DNA from: DATECU01 sp035286745
GTDB lineage: Bacteria; Acidobacteriota; Vicinamibacteria; Fen-336
Reading direction: 5' to 3'
DNA length: 16,133 nt
NCBI GenBank assembly: GCA_035286745.1
Contig: DATECU010000148.1
Span: forward strand, 1-16,133
Positions 4,969 through 13,259 of the stretch are shown piece after piece (the stretch's first letter is position 1; each line of letters starts with the position of its first letter). Both the position numbers and the translations under genes were made by a program. The notes under the pieces were generated by a model. That model was not told the DNA's origin and ran no database searches. It worked only from the letters and a program-made list of their open reading frames with translations.

Positions 4969-5805
4969 CTAACAGGAACCTGAGGATCGGCGGGAACCCC
5001 GAAGCCAGCGCATGGCGAAGTGGAAGCCGGCGAGTCCCAGGACCAGGAGGCCTGCCCCTTTCCACGGCTCGGGGGGCGGCAGGCCCTGGGCGGGATCGGC
5101 CGCGAAAGGCGCTATCGCGAAGGTGATGGTGTTGAGGGTGGCATGGGCGATGAGCGGGGGCCACAGCGAGCCGGTCCGCACTCGCAGCACACCGAGCCCG
5201 ACCCCCACCGCCAGCGCGAAGGGTACTCGGTAGGCGGTGAGGGCCGAGGCGCTGGTGGCGTCCAGGTGGATGAGGCCGAAGAGGACGGCGGAGGCCAGGA
5301 TGGCGCCGGCCGCGCCCAGGGAGCGAAGGAACGAGGGCAGGACGACGCCGCGAAACAGGATCTCCTCGCAGACCGCCGGCGCCACCGCGATGGCGGCGAC
5401 CGACAGCAGCGCGTCCAGGGGCCCTGCCGGCCTCAAGGCCTGATGGAGCAGCCGGAAGGCTTCGAGAAAGCCGGGAGGCGGAGGCCAGACCGTGTACTGC
5501 AACTCGAAGAGGCCCAGACTGGCGGTCCAGAAGGCGGCGCCGCTCCACAGGGCCAGGGCGGCGAGTCGCGGCTCCGGGCGCTCAAGGCCGAGCGCCCGCC
5601 AAAGCTCGCGGCCGAGGAGAAGGAGAGCCAAGACCCCGGGGGCGGCCAGGGTCAGCTCGGCGAGGAACAGCGTGGCCCGCAAGCCGACCCCGGCCCTGAA
5701 GGCGATGCCCTGCGCCGCCATCATGCCGGCCCAACTCAGGGGCAAGAGGATGGAGGCCAGCAAGGGAGGCGCAGGCGCGCTGCGAATGGACCCGGCTTGG
5801 CTCAT
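4969..5805 (-). CDS. CPBP family intramembrane metalloprotease (Abi/Rce1-like)
   Basis: This 278-residue multi-pass membrane protein has about seven or eight hydrophobic segments and the three signature motifs of CPBP/Rce1 peptidases. They are EExxxR (E147, E148 and R152 in VCEEILFRGV), FxxxH (FGLIH, H180) and HxxxN (H221 and N225 in AHATLNT). In Rce1 these residues form the glutamate-dependent active site for prenylated CAAX proteins; bacterial members are linked to bacteriocin maturation or immunity and to signalling. The start at ATG 5805 gives a standard-length N-terminus; upstream sequence in frame is only the antisense of the Sir2 gene. It heads a minus-strand operon with the S8 protease and beta-barrel genes, and diverges from sir2 across 120 bp that should hold both promoters. 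The substrate cannot be read from the sequence. Confidence 0.88.
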   Translation of the reverse strand: MSQAGSIRSAPAPPLLASILLPLSWAGMMAAQGIAFRAGVGLRATLFLAELTLAAPGVLALLLLGRELWRALGLERPEPRLAALALWSGAAFWTASLGLFELQYTVWPPPPGFLEAFRLLHQALRPAGPLDALLSVAAIAVAPAVCEEILFRGVVLPSFLRSLGAAGAILASAVLFGLIHLDATSASALTAYRVPFALAVGVGLGVLRVRTGSLWPPLIAHATLNTITFAIAPFAADPAQGLPPPEPWKGAGLLVLGLAGFHFAMRWLRGSRRSSGSC

Positions 5806-5911
5806 GGGTCCGGCATTATGGCCTTCCGGAACGGCCCCGTCATCCAAGCCGAGTCCGGAGGCGAGGTCCGGCGTAAAATGAAGGGCTTTGGGCACCTGCC
5901 GTCGAGCTGGG

Positions 5912-5917
5912 AAGGAG
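5912..5917 (+). promoter_or_regulatory. Ribosome binding site deciding the sir2 start
   Basis: AAGGAG lies 8 nt before GTG at 5926. It favours this start over the in-frame ATG at 5878, which has only a weak GAGG-type site. Confidence 0.55.
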
Positions 5918-5925
5918 TGGCCGCG

Positions 5926-6654
5926 GTGAGCGGACGGGAAGAGGCCAGAGAACGACTGACCAGGGCGCGCGCGGTTCTGGTCTTGACCGGGGCGGGCGTC
6001 TCGGCCGAGAGCGGCGTGCCGACCTTCCGCGGCCCCGGGGGGCTGTGGCGGGAGTTCCGGCCCGAGGAACTGGCCACCCCGGAGGCCTTCGCCCGCGACC
6101 CCAAGCTGGTGTGGGAGTGGTACGCCTGGCGAAGGGAGACGATCGCACCGCTTCTTCCCAACGCCGCCCATCGGACGCTGGCGCGGCTGGAGGAGCGGGC
6201 ACCCGAGTTCTTGCTGGCGACCCAGAACGTCGACCGCCTGCACCAGACGGCCGGGAGCCGACGTCTCATCGAGTTGCACGGCAGCCTGTGGCAGGTGCGC
6301 TGTGTGCGCTGCGGCTCCGAGCAGGAGGACCGGCGGGTTCCTCTCCCTGAACTGCCCCCGCGCTGCGCCTGCGGCGGCCTGCTGCGGCCAGGTGTGGTCT
6401 GGTTCGGTGAGGCGCTCCCCGAGGGAGCGATCGAGCAAGCGCTGGCGGCGGCGCGACGGGCCGAGGTCATCCTGGTGATTGGCACCTCGTCCCTGGTCTA
6501 CCCTGCGGCGGCCCTGCCCCAAGTGGGGCACCAGAGCGGCGCTTTCGTGGTTGAGGTCAACCCAGAAGAGACACCGCTCTCCCGCCAGGCCGATGTCTCG
6601 CTCCGGGGCAAGGCCGCGGAGGTCGTGCCGCTGCTGGTGGGGGAGGGAGCGTGA
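5926..6654 (+). CDS. cobB: Sir2 family NAD-dependent protein deacylase (class III-like)
   Basis: With GTG at 5926 the product has 242 residues, the usual bacterial sirtuin length; ATG at 5878 would add 16. The NAD-binding motif is TGAGVSAESGVPTFRG (21-36), followed by TQNVD (99-103), the catalytic H118 in LHGS and VVWFGE (157-162). A zinc site has Cys126, Cys129, Cys147 and Cys149, the last two only one residue apart. GTSSLVYPAA and VEVNPE line the NAD site. Tyr66 and Arg69 in WYAWRRE match the Y-x-x-R pair that marks class III sirtuins such as SIRT5 and E. coli CobB. These remove succinyl and other acidic acyl groups, with nicotinamide and O-acyl-ADP-ribose as products. It overlaps radC by 4 nt and leads the run sir2-radC-larC-metG. 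Confidence 0.92.
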   Translation: MSGREEARERLTRARAVLVLTGAGVSAESGVPTFRGPGGLWREFRPEELATPEAFARDPKLVWEWYAWRRETIAPLLPNAAHRTLARLEERAPEFLLATQNVDRLHQTAGSRRLIELHGSLWQVRCVRCGSEQEDRRVPLPELPPRCACGGLLRPGVVWFGEALPEGAIEQALAAARRAEVILVIGTSSLVYPAAALPQVGHQSGAFVVEVNPEETPLSRQADVSLRGKAAEVVPLLVGEGA

Positions 6655-7346
6655 GCGCCCAGGCGACGCCGGTCTCGCGCCGGGTGCAGGACTTGCCGGC
6701 GGAAGAGCGGCCCCGCGAGCGCCTGGTGCGCCACGGCGCCCAGGCCCTCTCCAACCGCGAGTTGCTGGCGCTGCTTCTGGGGACGGGCGCCAAGGGTGTC
6801 TCGGCCCTGGACGCCGCCGACAGCGTGCTGGGGGCGGGCCTGCGCGCTCTCGCCTCGCGCTCGCTTTCCGAGCTGGACGCGGTCCACGGCCTGGGGCAAG
6901 CCAAGGCCACCCGCATCCTGGCCGCCCTGGAACTGGGCGCGCGCTTGGCGTCCGAGGGGCCGAGCTCGGCGGGGGCCTTCCGCACCCCCGAGGAAACCGC
7001 CCGCTACCTGTTGCCACGTTATGCGACGCGGCCGGTGGAAACGTTTGGTGTGCTGGCGCTCGATGTCCGCCACCGGCTGAAGCGGGAAGCCGTGATCTCG
7101 GTCGGTTGCCTGACCTCCAGCCTGGTTCACCCGCGGGAGGTCTTCCAGGAAGCCGTGGTCACTCGGGCCGCCTCGCTCATCCTCTTTCACAACCACCCTT
7201 CCGGCGACCCCGAGCCCTCGGGGGAGGATTTGGCCCTCACCCGTCGCCTGGTGGCGGCCGGCAGCCTCATGGGGATCGAGGTGATCGATCATCTGATTCT
7301 GGGAGCCGGGCGCTATGTGAGCCTCAAGGACCGGGGGGTGGTGTGA
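6651..7346 (+). CDS. radC: RadC/UPF0758 family JAB-domain protein
   Basis: The 231-residue protein has the normal RadC layout. The N-terminal helical part (LSNRELLALLLGTG at about 33-46, a helix-hairpin-helix-like AVHGLGQAKATRI at 77-89) precedes a C-terminal JAB/MPN+ domain. The JAMM metal motif is complete: H180, H182 and D193 in HNHPSGDPEPSGED, with an upstream acidic residue at E130. The name RadC comes from an old DNA-repair assignment that is no longer firmly supported; the biochemical role in bacteria remains uncertain. Translation starts at GTG in the GTGA overlap with the sir2 stop. The gene ends in a second GTGA overlap with larC, so expression should be coupled. Confidence 0.93.
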   Translation: MSAQATPVSRRVQDLPAEERPRERLVRHGAQALSNRELLALLLGTGAKGVSALDAADSVLGAGLRALASRSLSELDAVHGLGQAKATRILAALELGARLASEGPSSAGAFRTPEETARYLLPRYATRPVETFGVLALDVRHRLKREAVISVGCLTSSLVHPREVFQEAVVTRAASLILFHNHPSGDPEPSGEDLALTRRLVAAGSLMGIEVIDHLILGAGRYVSLKDRGVV

Positions 7347-8527
7347 GCCGTCTCCTCTACTTCGACTGCGCTTCCGGTGCTTCCGGGGACATGATCCTGG
7401 GGGCGCTCCTCGATCTCGGGCTCCCCCTCGAGCAGCTGCGGGCCGAGCTCGCCAAGCTGCCGCTCGCCGGCTACCGGCTGGAGGCTCGCCGAGTCGATCG
7501 CTCCGGGATCAGGGCCGTGAAGCTCGAGGTCGTGGTGGGCGGGGAGGGCGACCACGGTCATCATCACCATCGGGGGCTCCGCGACATCCTGCACCTGCTC
7601 GAAGCCAGCGCGCTGGCACCTAACCTTAAGTCGCGCGCCGCCGCCTTGTTTCGGCGGCTGGCCGAGGTCGAGGCCGCGGTTCACGGCACCACCCCCGAAG
7701 AGGTCCACTTCCACGAGGTGGGGGCTGTCGACTCCATCGTCGACATCGTGGGCAGCGTGATCGGCCTCGACTGGCTGCGCGCCGACCGGGTGGTCGCCTC
7801 GCCTCTCAACCTGGGGACCGGTACCGTCACCATGTCCCACGGCGTGTTCTCGGTGCCGCCGCCGGCCACCGCTCGCCTGGTGCAGGGGGTGCCGGTCTAC
7901 GGTGCCGGCGAGGGCGAGCTGCTGACGCCTACCGGAGCCCTGATCATCACCTCTTGTGCCAGCGCCTATGGACCGCTGCCGCTGATGCGCCCGCTCTCGA
8001 TCGGCTATGGCGCCGGAAGCCGGGAAGCGGCCGGCCGGCCCAACGTGCTGCGGATGATGGTCGGGGAGGAGGGGGGCGGCGAGGGCCAGGAGCGGGTGCT
8101 GGTGCTGGAGACCGCGATCGACGACATGTCGCCGCAGCTCTGCGGCCCGGTCAGCGATCGCCTGCTGGCGGCAGGCGCCCTCGACGTCTGCTTCACCAGC
8201 GTGCAGATGAAGAAGGGCCGCCCGGGATTGCAGGTCACGGTGGTGGCGCGTCCCCAGGACCGGGAGCGGCTGGAGGAGGTTCTGTTCACCGAGACCACCA
8301 CCCTGGGCGTGCGCCGGCTGGAATGGGATCGGACGGCACTGGAGCGGGAGCCGATCTCGGTGGTTACTGCCTACGGGGCCATCGGTGTCAAGATCGGCCG
8401 GAGGGGCGGTCGCGTATACAATGCGCAGCCCGAGTTCGCGGACTGCGAGCGGGCTGCGGTTGCTCATGGCGTCCCGGTGAAGGAAGTGTGGGCCGCCGCC
8501 CTGGCCGCATACCGTATGCGAGGCTAA
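7343..8527 (+). CDS. larC: LarC, nickel-pincer cofactor biosynthesis protein (nickel insertion)
   Basis: The 394-residue product starts with YFDCASGASGDMILGALLDL, the signature of this family (formerly DUF111/TIGR00299). A His-rich loop, HGHHHH (71-76), is followed by FHEVGAVDSIVDIVG and LNLGTGTVTMSHG, SVPPPATARL and GELLTPTGALI. The C-terminal half starts near residue 256 with ETAIDDMSPQ and contains VQMKKGRPGLQVTV. LarC is the CTP-dependent cyclometallase that inserts Ni into the pyridinium bis-thiocarboxylate made by LarB and LarE. The product is the cofactor of lactate racemase LarA and related enzymes. In Lactobacillus plantarum larC is read through a frameshift; here it is one uninterrupted frame. 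The GTG start overlaps radC by 4 nt. No larA, larB or larE is in the window. Confidence 0.93.
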   Translation: MSRLLYFDCASGASGDMILGALLDLGLPLEQLRAELAKLPLAGYRLEARRVDRSGIRAVKLEVVVGGEGDHGHHHHRGLRDILHLLEASALAPNLKSRAAALFRRLAEVEAAVHGTTPEEVHFHEVGAVDSIVDIVGSVIGLDWLRADRVVASPLNLGTGTVTMSHGVFSVPPPATARLVQGVPVYGAGEGELLTPTGALIITSCASAYGPLPLMRPLSIGYGAGSREAAGRPNVLRMMVGEEGGGEGQERVLVLETAIDDMSPQLCGPVSDRLLAAGALDVCFTSVQMKKGRPGLQVTVVARPQDRERLEEVLFTETTTLGVRRLEWDRTALEREPISVVTAYGAIGVKIGRRGGRVYNAQPEFADCERAAVAHGVPVKEVWAAALAAYRMRG

Positions 8528-8539
8528 GCTCCAAGCACC

Positions 8540-10546
8540 ATGGCGAATCGAAAGACCTACTACCTCACCACCCCGATCTACTACGTGAACGACGTGCCCC
8601 ACCCCGGGCACGCTTACACCACGGTAGCCGCCGATGCCCTGGCGCGAGCCCACCGCCTGCAGAGCCGGGACGCCTTCTTCCTCACCGGTACCGATGAGCA
8701 CGGCCAGAACATCGAGCGCATCGCGCGGGAGAAGGGGGTTCGTCCGCAGGAGTACTGCGATGGCATCGCCTCGGTCTTCAAGGCGCTCTGGGATCGCCTC
8801 CTCATCCGTTACGACCGCTTCATTCGCACCACCGACGAGGTCCACAAGCGAGGCGTGCTCAAGCTCTGGGGGCTGCTGCGAAGCGCCGAGGGCCCGGATG
8901 GCCGCCCCGTCATCTACCGCGATACCTACGCCGGCTGGTACTGCCCGCGCTGTGAGGGCTTCAAGACCGAAGACGAGCTAAAGCAGCCCGGGAACCTGTG
9001 CCCCGACCACGAGCGGGCCTCGGAGTGGACCGAGGAGGAGAACCTGTTCTTCCGGCTCTCCGCCTACGAGGGTTGGCTCCGGGAGGAGATCGAGTCGGGA
9101 CGGCTGCTGATCGAACCCGCGGGGCGCCGGAACGAGGTGCTGGCCGTGGTGCGGCAGGGACTCAAGGACTTCAGCGTGAGCCGGGCCCGGGTGAAGTGGG
9201 GGATCCCGGTCCCCGACGATCCCGGTCACGTGTTCTACGTGTGGATGGATGCCCTGGCCAACTACGTAACAGCGTTAGGCTTCGCCGACGACAGCCCGGA
9301 CTACCGGCGTTTTTGGGCGGAGGCGGGGGAGCGGCTGCACTTCGTGGGCAAGGAGATCATCCGCTTCCACTGCCTCTACTGGCCGGCCATGCTGAAGGCG
9401 GCCGGGCTGCCGGTGCCCAGCCGGGTGTTCGCCCACGGCTGGCTCACCAAGGGCGGCAAGAAGCTCAGCAAGTCCACCGGCAACATCATCAGCCCCGACG
9501 ACCTGATCGATCGCTTCGGCCCCGACGCCTTCCGCTACTTCTTCTTGCGCGAGGGCTCCTTCGGCCAGGACTGGGATTTCACCGAGGACGCTTTCGTCAG
9601 GCGCTTCAACGCCGATCTGGCCAACGATCTGGGCAACCTGGTGTCCCGCGCGCTCACCATGGTCGCCAGGTACTGCGAGGGGAAGCTGCCGGCTCGACCG
9701 GCGGTGTCGCCTAGCGCCATGGGTATCGAGGCCCGGTTGCAGCGCGAGGAGGAGTTGGCGGCGCGGCTCCGGACGATCTTCGTCGCCTACGACGCCCTCG
9801 ACTACGCCGGGGCGCTCTCCGCGGTGTGGGGCTGGATCGCCGAGCTCAACCAGCGCATCGTCGTCGAGGCCCCTTGGGAGCTGGCCAAGGATCCGGTCCG
9901 AAGACCGGAACTCGAGGCTTTCCTGTACCGCTTGCTGGAGGCCATTCGTTTGCTGGCCACGCTGGCGGGGCCGGTGATCCCCAATGCCGCTTGCCGCATC
10001 TTCGCGATGCTGGGTCTATCCGGCGAGCCAGGTCCCCAGGACCTTGCTTGGGGCCGCCTGGAGCCCGGGAAGCCCCTGGGCAAGATCGAGCCGCTGTTCC
10101 CGCGGGTCGAGAACAAGGAGAAGAGCGTGACCGAGACGAAGGTACCGGCGACTTCGGATGGGGCGGCGCCGCCGGCAGGTACGGCGGGGCCGGCTCCCGC
10201 GGCGGCGGGGGCAGCCATGGACGGCCGCATCGACATCGCCGAGTTCGCGAGGGTCGAGCTGCGGGTCGCCCAGATCCTGGAGGCCGAGAAGGTCCAGGGG
10301 TCGAAGAAGCTGATCAGGCTCCAGGTGGACCTGGGGACGGAGAAACGGCAGGTGGTGGCCGGGATCGCCGAGTCCTACGCTGCCGAGGCGCTGGTGGGGC
10401 GCAAGGTGGCCCTGGTGGTCAACCTCAAGCCGGCCAAGCTGATGGGCGTCGAGTCGAACGGCATGGTGTTGGCGGCGTCGCTCGAAGGCAAGGCGGTGTT
10501 GCTGCAGCCGGATGCGGACGTCCCGGTGGGGACGAAGATCAGGTGA
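8540..10546 (+). CDS. metG: Methionyl-tRNA synthetase with C-terminal tRNA-binding domain
   Basis: The 668-residue protein carries HPGH (21-24), the HIGH-type motif of class I synthetases, and KLSKS (308-312). A zinc-knuckle insertion has C135, C138, C154 and H157, the single-knuckle form seen in Thermus-type enzymes. WMDALANY and FHCLYWPAML line the core; the helical anticodon-binding domain covers about 370-530. An Ala/Pro/Gly-rich linker (about 538-559) leads to a Trbp111-like OB-fold (560-668) containing FARVELRVAQILEAEKV and NLKPAKLMGVESNGM. This domain dimerises the enzyme and improves tRNA binding. The reaction charges tRNA-Met with methionine using ATP. The gene starts 12 bp after larC with no strong Shine-Dalgarno, consistent with operon read-through. 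It is full length with no defect visible. Confidence 0.97.
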   Translation: MANRKTYYLTTPIYYVNDVPHPGHAYTTVAADALARAHRLQSRDAFFLTGTDEHGQNIERIAREKGVRPQEYCDGIASVFKALWDRLLIRYDRFIRTTDEVHKRGVLKLWGLLRSAEGPDGRPVIYRDTYAGWYCPRCEGFKTEDELKQPGNLCPDHERASEWTEEENLFFRLSAYEGWLREEIESGRLLIEPAGRRNEVLAVVRQGLKDFSVSRARVKWGIPVPDDPGHVFYVWMDALANYVTALGFADDSPDYRRFWAEAGERLHFVGKEIIRFHCLYWPAMLKAAGLPVPSRVFAHGWLTKGGKKLSKSTGNIISPDDLIDRFGPDAFRYFFLREGSFGQDWDFTEDAFVRRFNADLANDLGNLVSRALTMVARYCEGKLPARPAVSPSAMGIEARLQREEELAARLRTIFVAYDALDYAGALSAVWGWIAELNQRIVVEAPWELAKDPVRRPELEAFLYRLLEAIRLLATLAGPVIPNAACRIFAMLGLSGEPGPQDLAWGRLEPGKPLGKIEPLFPRVENKEKSVTETKVPATSDGAAPPAGTAGPAPAAAGAAMDGRIDIAEFARVELRVAQILEAEKVQGSKKLIRLQVDLGTEKRQVVAGIAESYAAEALVGRKVALVVNLKPAKLMGVESNGMVLAASLEGKAVLLQPDADVPVGTKIR

Positions 10547-10574
10547 GTTGACCGTTGGCATTCGACAGTCGACA
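10547..10574 (+). repeat. Degenerate heptamer array after metG
   Basis: Directly after the metG stop are four 7-bp units, GTTGACC, GTTGGCA, TTCGACA and GTCGACA. They are less regular than the other arrays, so membership of the same family is tentative, but the position right after a stop codon is the same. Confidence 0.4.
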
Positions 10575-10635
10575 GGTGAGACGCGGCGAACTCCCTCGCC
10601 GCTTCCAGTCGGCGGGCTCCTGCCTGGGTTCGGGG

Positions 10636-13065
10636 ATGCGACGCGCGCCGACTCCGGACGCTCAGGCAGAGAGAACCAGGGCGCTGTTGACCCGGCGCGG
10701 GCCCTCGTCCGGCCCAACCGACCGCCGCGCGGCGTACGCGGCGTCCCCGCTCTTCTCCCTTTGCCTCTGTGCCGCGGTGGTTGCGTTGCTGTTGGGCTGC
10801 CCGGCGCCCTCCAAGCTGGTGGTCTACGACCTGGCCGAACGCGCGATGGTGGCGGAGCGCTGGTCCTCGCGTCAGGTCTTGCTATTCGGTACGCCGGCCA
10901 ACGAACCCCATCAGGTCGAAGGGTTCTACCGCCAGGGTGGCCGCCTCGAGGGTGATCCCTACCTCTGGACCAAGGGAGAGGCCGAGGTGTCGCTTGCCTT
11001 CCCGGAGCCGCGGCCTCGGACCGCGGTGGTCGACCTGGCACCCTACCGCGGGGTGAAGAACCAATCGGTCGAGGTTCGGTTGAACGGCCACTCGGTGACG
11101 CGTTTCGTCTTGAACGACGATCGCCACCGCTATCGCGTCTTGCTGCCGGTCGAGGCCCAGGCGGCGGGGGAGAACCGGCTCCGCTTCGTGTTCGGCGAAA
11201 CCGCCTCCCCGGCCCGCGATACCGGAAGCGCCGACCAGCGGGAGCTGGCCGCCGCCCTCTACAGCCTGGTGGTGGGAGCGGCCGAGGACCTCGGGGTCGA
11301 GGACCTGCTGGGCCGCCAGGCGCCTCGACCCTTCACGGTGGAGCGCGCGAAGGGGATTCCGTCCCTGGGCCAGGTGGGGGCCAGTGTCGTTCGTTATGCG
11401 GTGAGGCTGCCGTCGCAGGCCGAGCTGCGCTTCACGCCCGACCTCGATGACCGGGCCCGGGCCGCCGGCGGGGTGGCCCACTTCCGAGTGACGGTGGGAA
11501 CGCGGACCGGCGAGGAGAAGGAGATCTGGAGCCGGGTCTTGGGTGCGAGCGACTCGAAACCGCAAGAGGTTGGCCTCCGGCTCCCCGGCCAGGCCGGTGA
11601 CATCGTTCAGATCGGCTTGCACGTGGGCGCGCCGCCGTCGGGACGCTTCGCCTGGGGCTGGTGGCGGGCGCCGCGGGTCCTGGGGTTGCCGGAGGTGCCG
11701 GCCGGCGGTTCGGCGGACCATGGGGCCAGGGCCGACGGCCTTCGGAGGTCGCTGGCCGGCGTCAACGTGGTGTACGTCGTCCTCGACGCGGCTCGAGCCC
11801 GGCAGTTCGGCTGCTACGGCTACCCCCGCGCCACCACCCCCGAGATCGACCGCATTGCCGCCGAGGGAGTCGTCTTCGAGCACGCCTTCACACCCGCCGT
11901 CTACACCCTGGGGGCCATGGCTTCGGTCTGGACCTCGCAGTACCCCGATCGGCACCACGCCCAGGTGTCCTACGCCGACCGGCTGCCCGCCGGCCGGCTC
12001 ACCCTGAGCGAGGCGTTAGGGGCATTGGGCGTGAAGAGCGCCGGCTTCGTGCTCAACCCCATGGCGGGGAAGGCGCTGGGCTTCGACCGTGGGTTTGGCG
12101 AGTTCGTCGAGGTGTTCAGCGCGGCTCCGGAGTCGGGGAGCCGCGGCGAGGGGCTGCGGCGGGTGTTTCCGCAGTGGTTAAGCGGCCGCCCGCCGGGCCG
12201 CTTCTTCGCCTACGTCCACTTCCGGGAGCCCCATTTCCCGTACGATCCCGGGGCACCCTTCAGCACCCAGTTCGGCCCCGATGCTCCCTTGACCCGGGAA
12301 CAGCGCCGGGACAAGGGGTGGTATACCGACGTCAACCAGAAGCGGGTGAGGGCGACCCCGGAGGAGATCGCACACCTGGTTCGGCTCTACGACGGGAACC
12401 TCGCCTACGTGGACCGCGAGGTGGGCCTGCTGCGTAAGGCGCTGGAGCAAACCGGGCTCTGGGAGCGAACCGTGCTGATCGTCTCCGCCGACCACGGCGA
12501 GCAGCTCCACGAACACGGCTACATCAGCCACAGCGCTCAGGTCCACGAGGAGAGCATTCGCATCCCTCTCGTTCTGCGCTTCCCGGCCGGCCTGGGTCCC
12601 ACGGGCGTTCGCGTGAAGGAGCTGGTCGACCTCCTCGATCTGGCGCCCACGGTGATGGACGTGTTCGGTCTCCAGGGGCAGGGGAGTTGGGAGAAGGCCT
12701 TTCAGGGTCAGAGCCTGCTGCCGGTGATCTTCGGGGCTCGGGGCAAGCCTGCGGTGCTGTCCCGCACCGTCTGGGACCGGCCGGTCTACGCGCTGCGCGA
12801 TCTCCGCTTCAAGTACATCCACGACACCCGCACCGGCCAGGGCCGTCTGTTCGACCTGGAACGGGACCCCCGGGAGATGCGCGCCATCCAGGCGGCCGAT
12901 CCGCTGCGCGCCGCCTACTACCGGGAGAGCGTCGAACAGTGGGTGGCCAGCCTGAGCGAGACCGGTAGCGACCGCGGGGGGACGCCGGGCGGAACGCTGA
13001 CCCGCGAGCAGTGCGAGCAGCTCAAGGCCCTGGGCTACACCCACGCCGACTGTCCCGGCCAGTAG
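10636..13065 (+). CDS. Lipoprotein-like sulfatase/phosphatase-superfamily protein lacking the formylglycine motif
   Basis: With the first in-frame ATG (10636) the product has 809 residues; the start is uncertain. TTG at 10555 or 10687 is also possible, and the last gives a more usual signal-peptide length. A hydrophobic stretch ends in a lipobox, LLLGC (Cys55), suggesting a membrane-anchored lipoprotein. Residues about 60-370 form an unassigned beta-rich region with repeated sandwich-like strands. A sulfatase/alkaline-phosphatase fold starts near 378 (NVVYVVLDAARARQFGCYGY). Metal-binding residues are visible at D384 and D619-H620 (SADHGEQ), with a further HSAQVH at 632-637. The nucleophile segment reads VYTLGAMASVWT: Thr424 sits where sulfatases have the Cys of CxPxR. 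This suggests a Thr-based phosphotransferase or hydrolase (LtaS/EptA-like chemistry), or an inactive protein. The C-terminal RLFDLERDPRE is typical of the family. Confidence 0.8.
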   Translation: MRRAPTPDAQAERTRALLTRRGPSSGPTDRRAAYAASPLFSLCLCAAVVALLLGCPAPSKLVVYDLAERAMVAERWSSRQVLLFGTPANEPHQVEGFYRQGGRLEGDPYLWTKGEAEVSLAFPEPRPRTAVVDLAPYRGVKNQSVEVRLNGHSVTRFVLNDDRHRYRVLLPVEAQAAGENRLRFVFGETASPARDTGSADQRELAAALYSLVVGAAEDLGVEDLLGRQAPRPFTVERAKGIPSLGQVGASVVRYAVRLPSQAELRFTPDLDDRARAAGGVAHFRVTVGTRTGEEKEIWSRVLGASDSKPQEVGLRLPGQAGDIVQIGLHVGAPPSGRFAWGWWRAPRVLGLPEVPAGGSADHGARADGLRRSLAGVNVVYVVLDAARARQFGCYGYPRATTPEIDRIAAEGVVFEHAFTPAVYTLGAMASVWTSQYPDRHHAQVSYADRLPAGRLTLSEALGALGVKSAGFVLNPMAGKALGFDRGFGEFVEVFSAAPESGSRGEGLRRVFPQWLSGRPPGRFFAYVHFREPHFPYDPGAPFSTQFGPDAPLTREQRRDKGWYTDVNQKRVRATPEEIAHLVRLYDGNLAYVDREVGLLRKALEQTGLWERTVLIVSADHGEQLHEHGYISHSAQVHEESIRIPLVLRFPAGLGPTGVRVKELVDLLDLAPTVMDVFGLQGQGSWEKAFQGQSLLPVIFGARGKPAVLSRTVWDRPVYALRDLRFKYIHDTRTGQGRLFDLERDPREMRAIQAADPLRAAYYRESVEQWVASLSETGSDRGGTPGGTLTREQCEQLKALGYTHADCPGQ

Positions 13066-13104
13066 CGGTCAGCGGACGGGGGCGGTCAGCGGACAGCAAT
13101 CAGA
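13066..13104 (+). repeat. Heptamer repeat after the sulfatase-like gene
   Basis: Starting at the base after the TAG (13063-13065), CGGTCAG-CGGACGG recurs after a 3-nt shift as CGGTCAG-CGGACAG-CAATCAG. This is the same core as the arrays at 99, 2897 and 14963. Confidence 0.7.
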
Positions 13105-13249
13105 GGTTGGGTTGGGCCGCAGACGCCAGCCTGCCCCGCCTGCCCCCGAGGGACTTGCGCCGGGAGCGCGGCCTGCGGTAAACGTATACGCCGCCTCGGG
13201 GCGCAGCCGTCCGGGGCTTCCTTTCGCTTTCCGCTACCTGCCATCCACT

Positions 13250-13256
13250 GGGGGAG
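13250..13256 (+). promoter_or_regulatory. Ribosome binding site of the amino-sugar kinase gene
   Basis: GGGGGAG lies 3 nt before ATG 13260, with the G-run at a more usual distance. It supports this ATG as the start. I see no convincing promoter or terminator in the 155 bp between the heptamer repeat and the gene. Confidence 0.45.
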
Positions 13257-13259
13257 ACC

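Noticed and set aside
3585..5126. Long plus-strand open frame (over 500 codons) opposite the subtilisin gene
   Set aside because: It is the antisense of a gene with complete S8 motifs. Its composition is Gly/Val/His-rich with no recognisable domain, as expected from high-GC DNA.
5806..7017. N-terminal extension of the CPBP gene frame through the sir2 and radC region
   Set aside because: The frame stays open only because of high GC. It is antisense to clear Sir2 and RadC motifs and lacks membrane or domain signals; the family N-terminus starts at 5805.
7313..8845. Minus-strand frame of about 500 codons opposite larC and metG
   Set aside because: It is a shadow of two well-supported genes and has no domain of its own.
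10745..10775. Pyrimidine-rich stretch with CTCTTCTCCCTTTGCCTCTG resembling the dispersed repeat
   Set aside because: It lacks CTCTGTGGT and CCGTCCGTT and encodes the hydrophobic core of the lipoprotein signal peptide. Codon bias for Leu/Phe/Cys explains it.
13155..13184. Possible promoter (TTGCGC, 18 nt, TAAACG) before the kinase gene
   Set aside because: The match to any consensus is too weak in GC-rich DNA of unknown sigma-factor preference.
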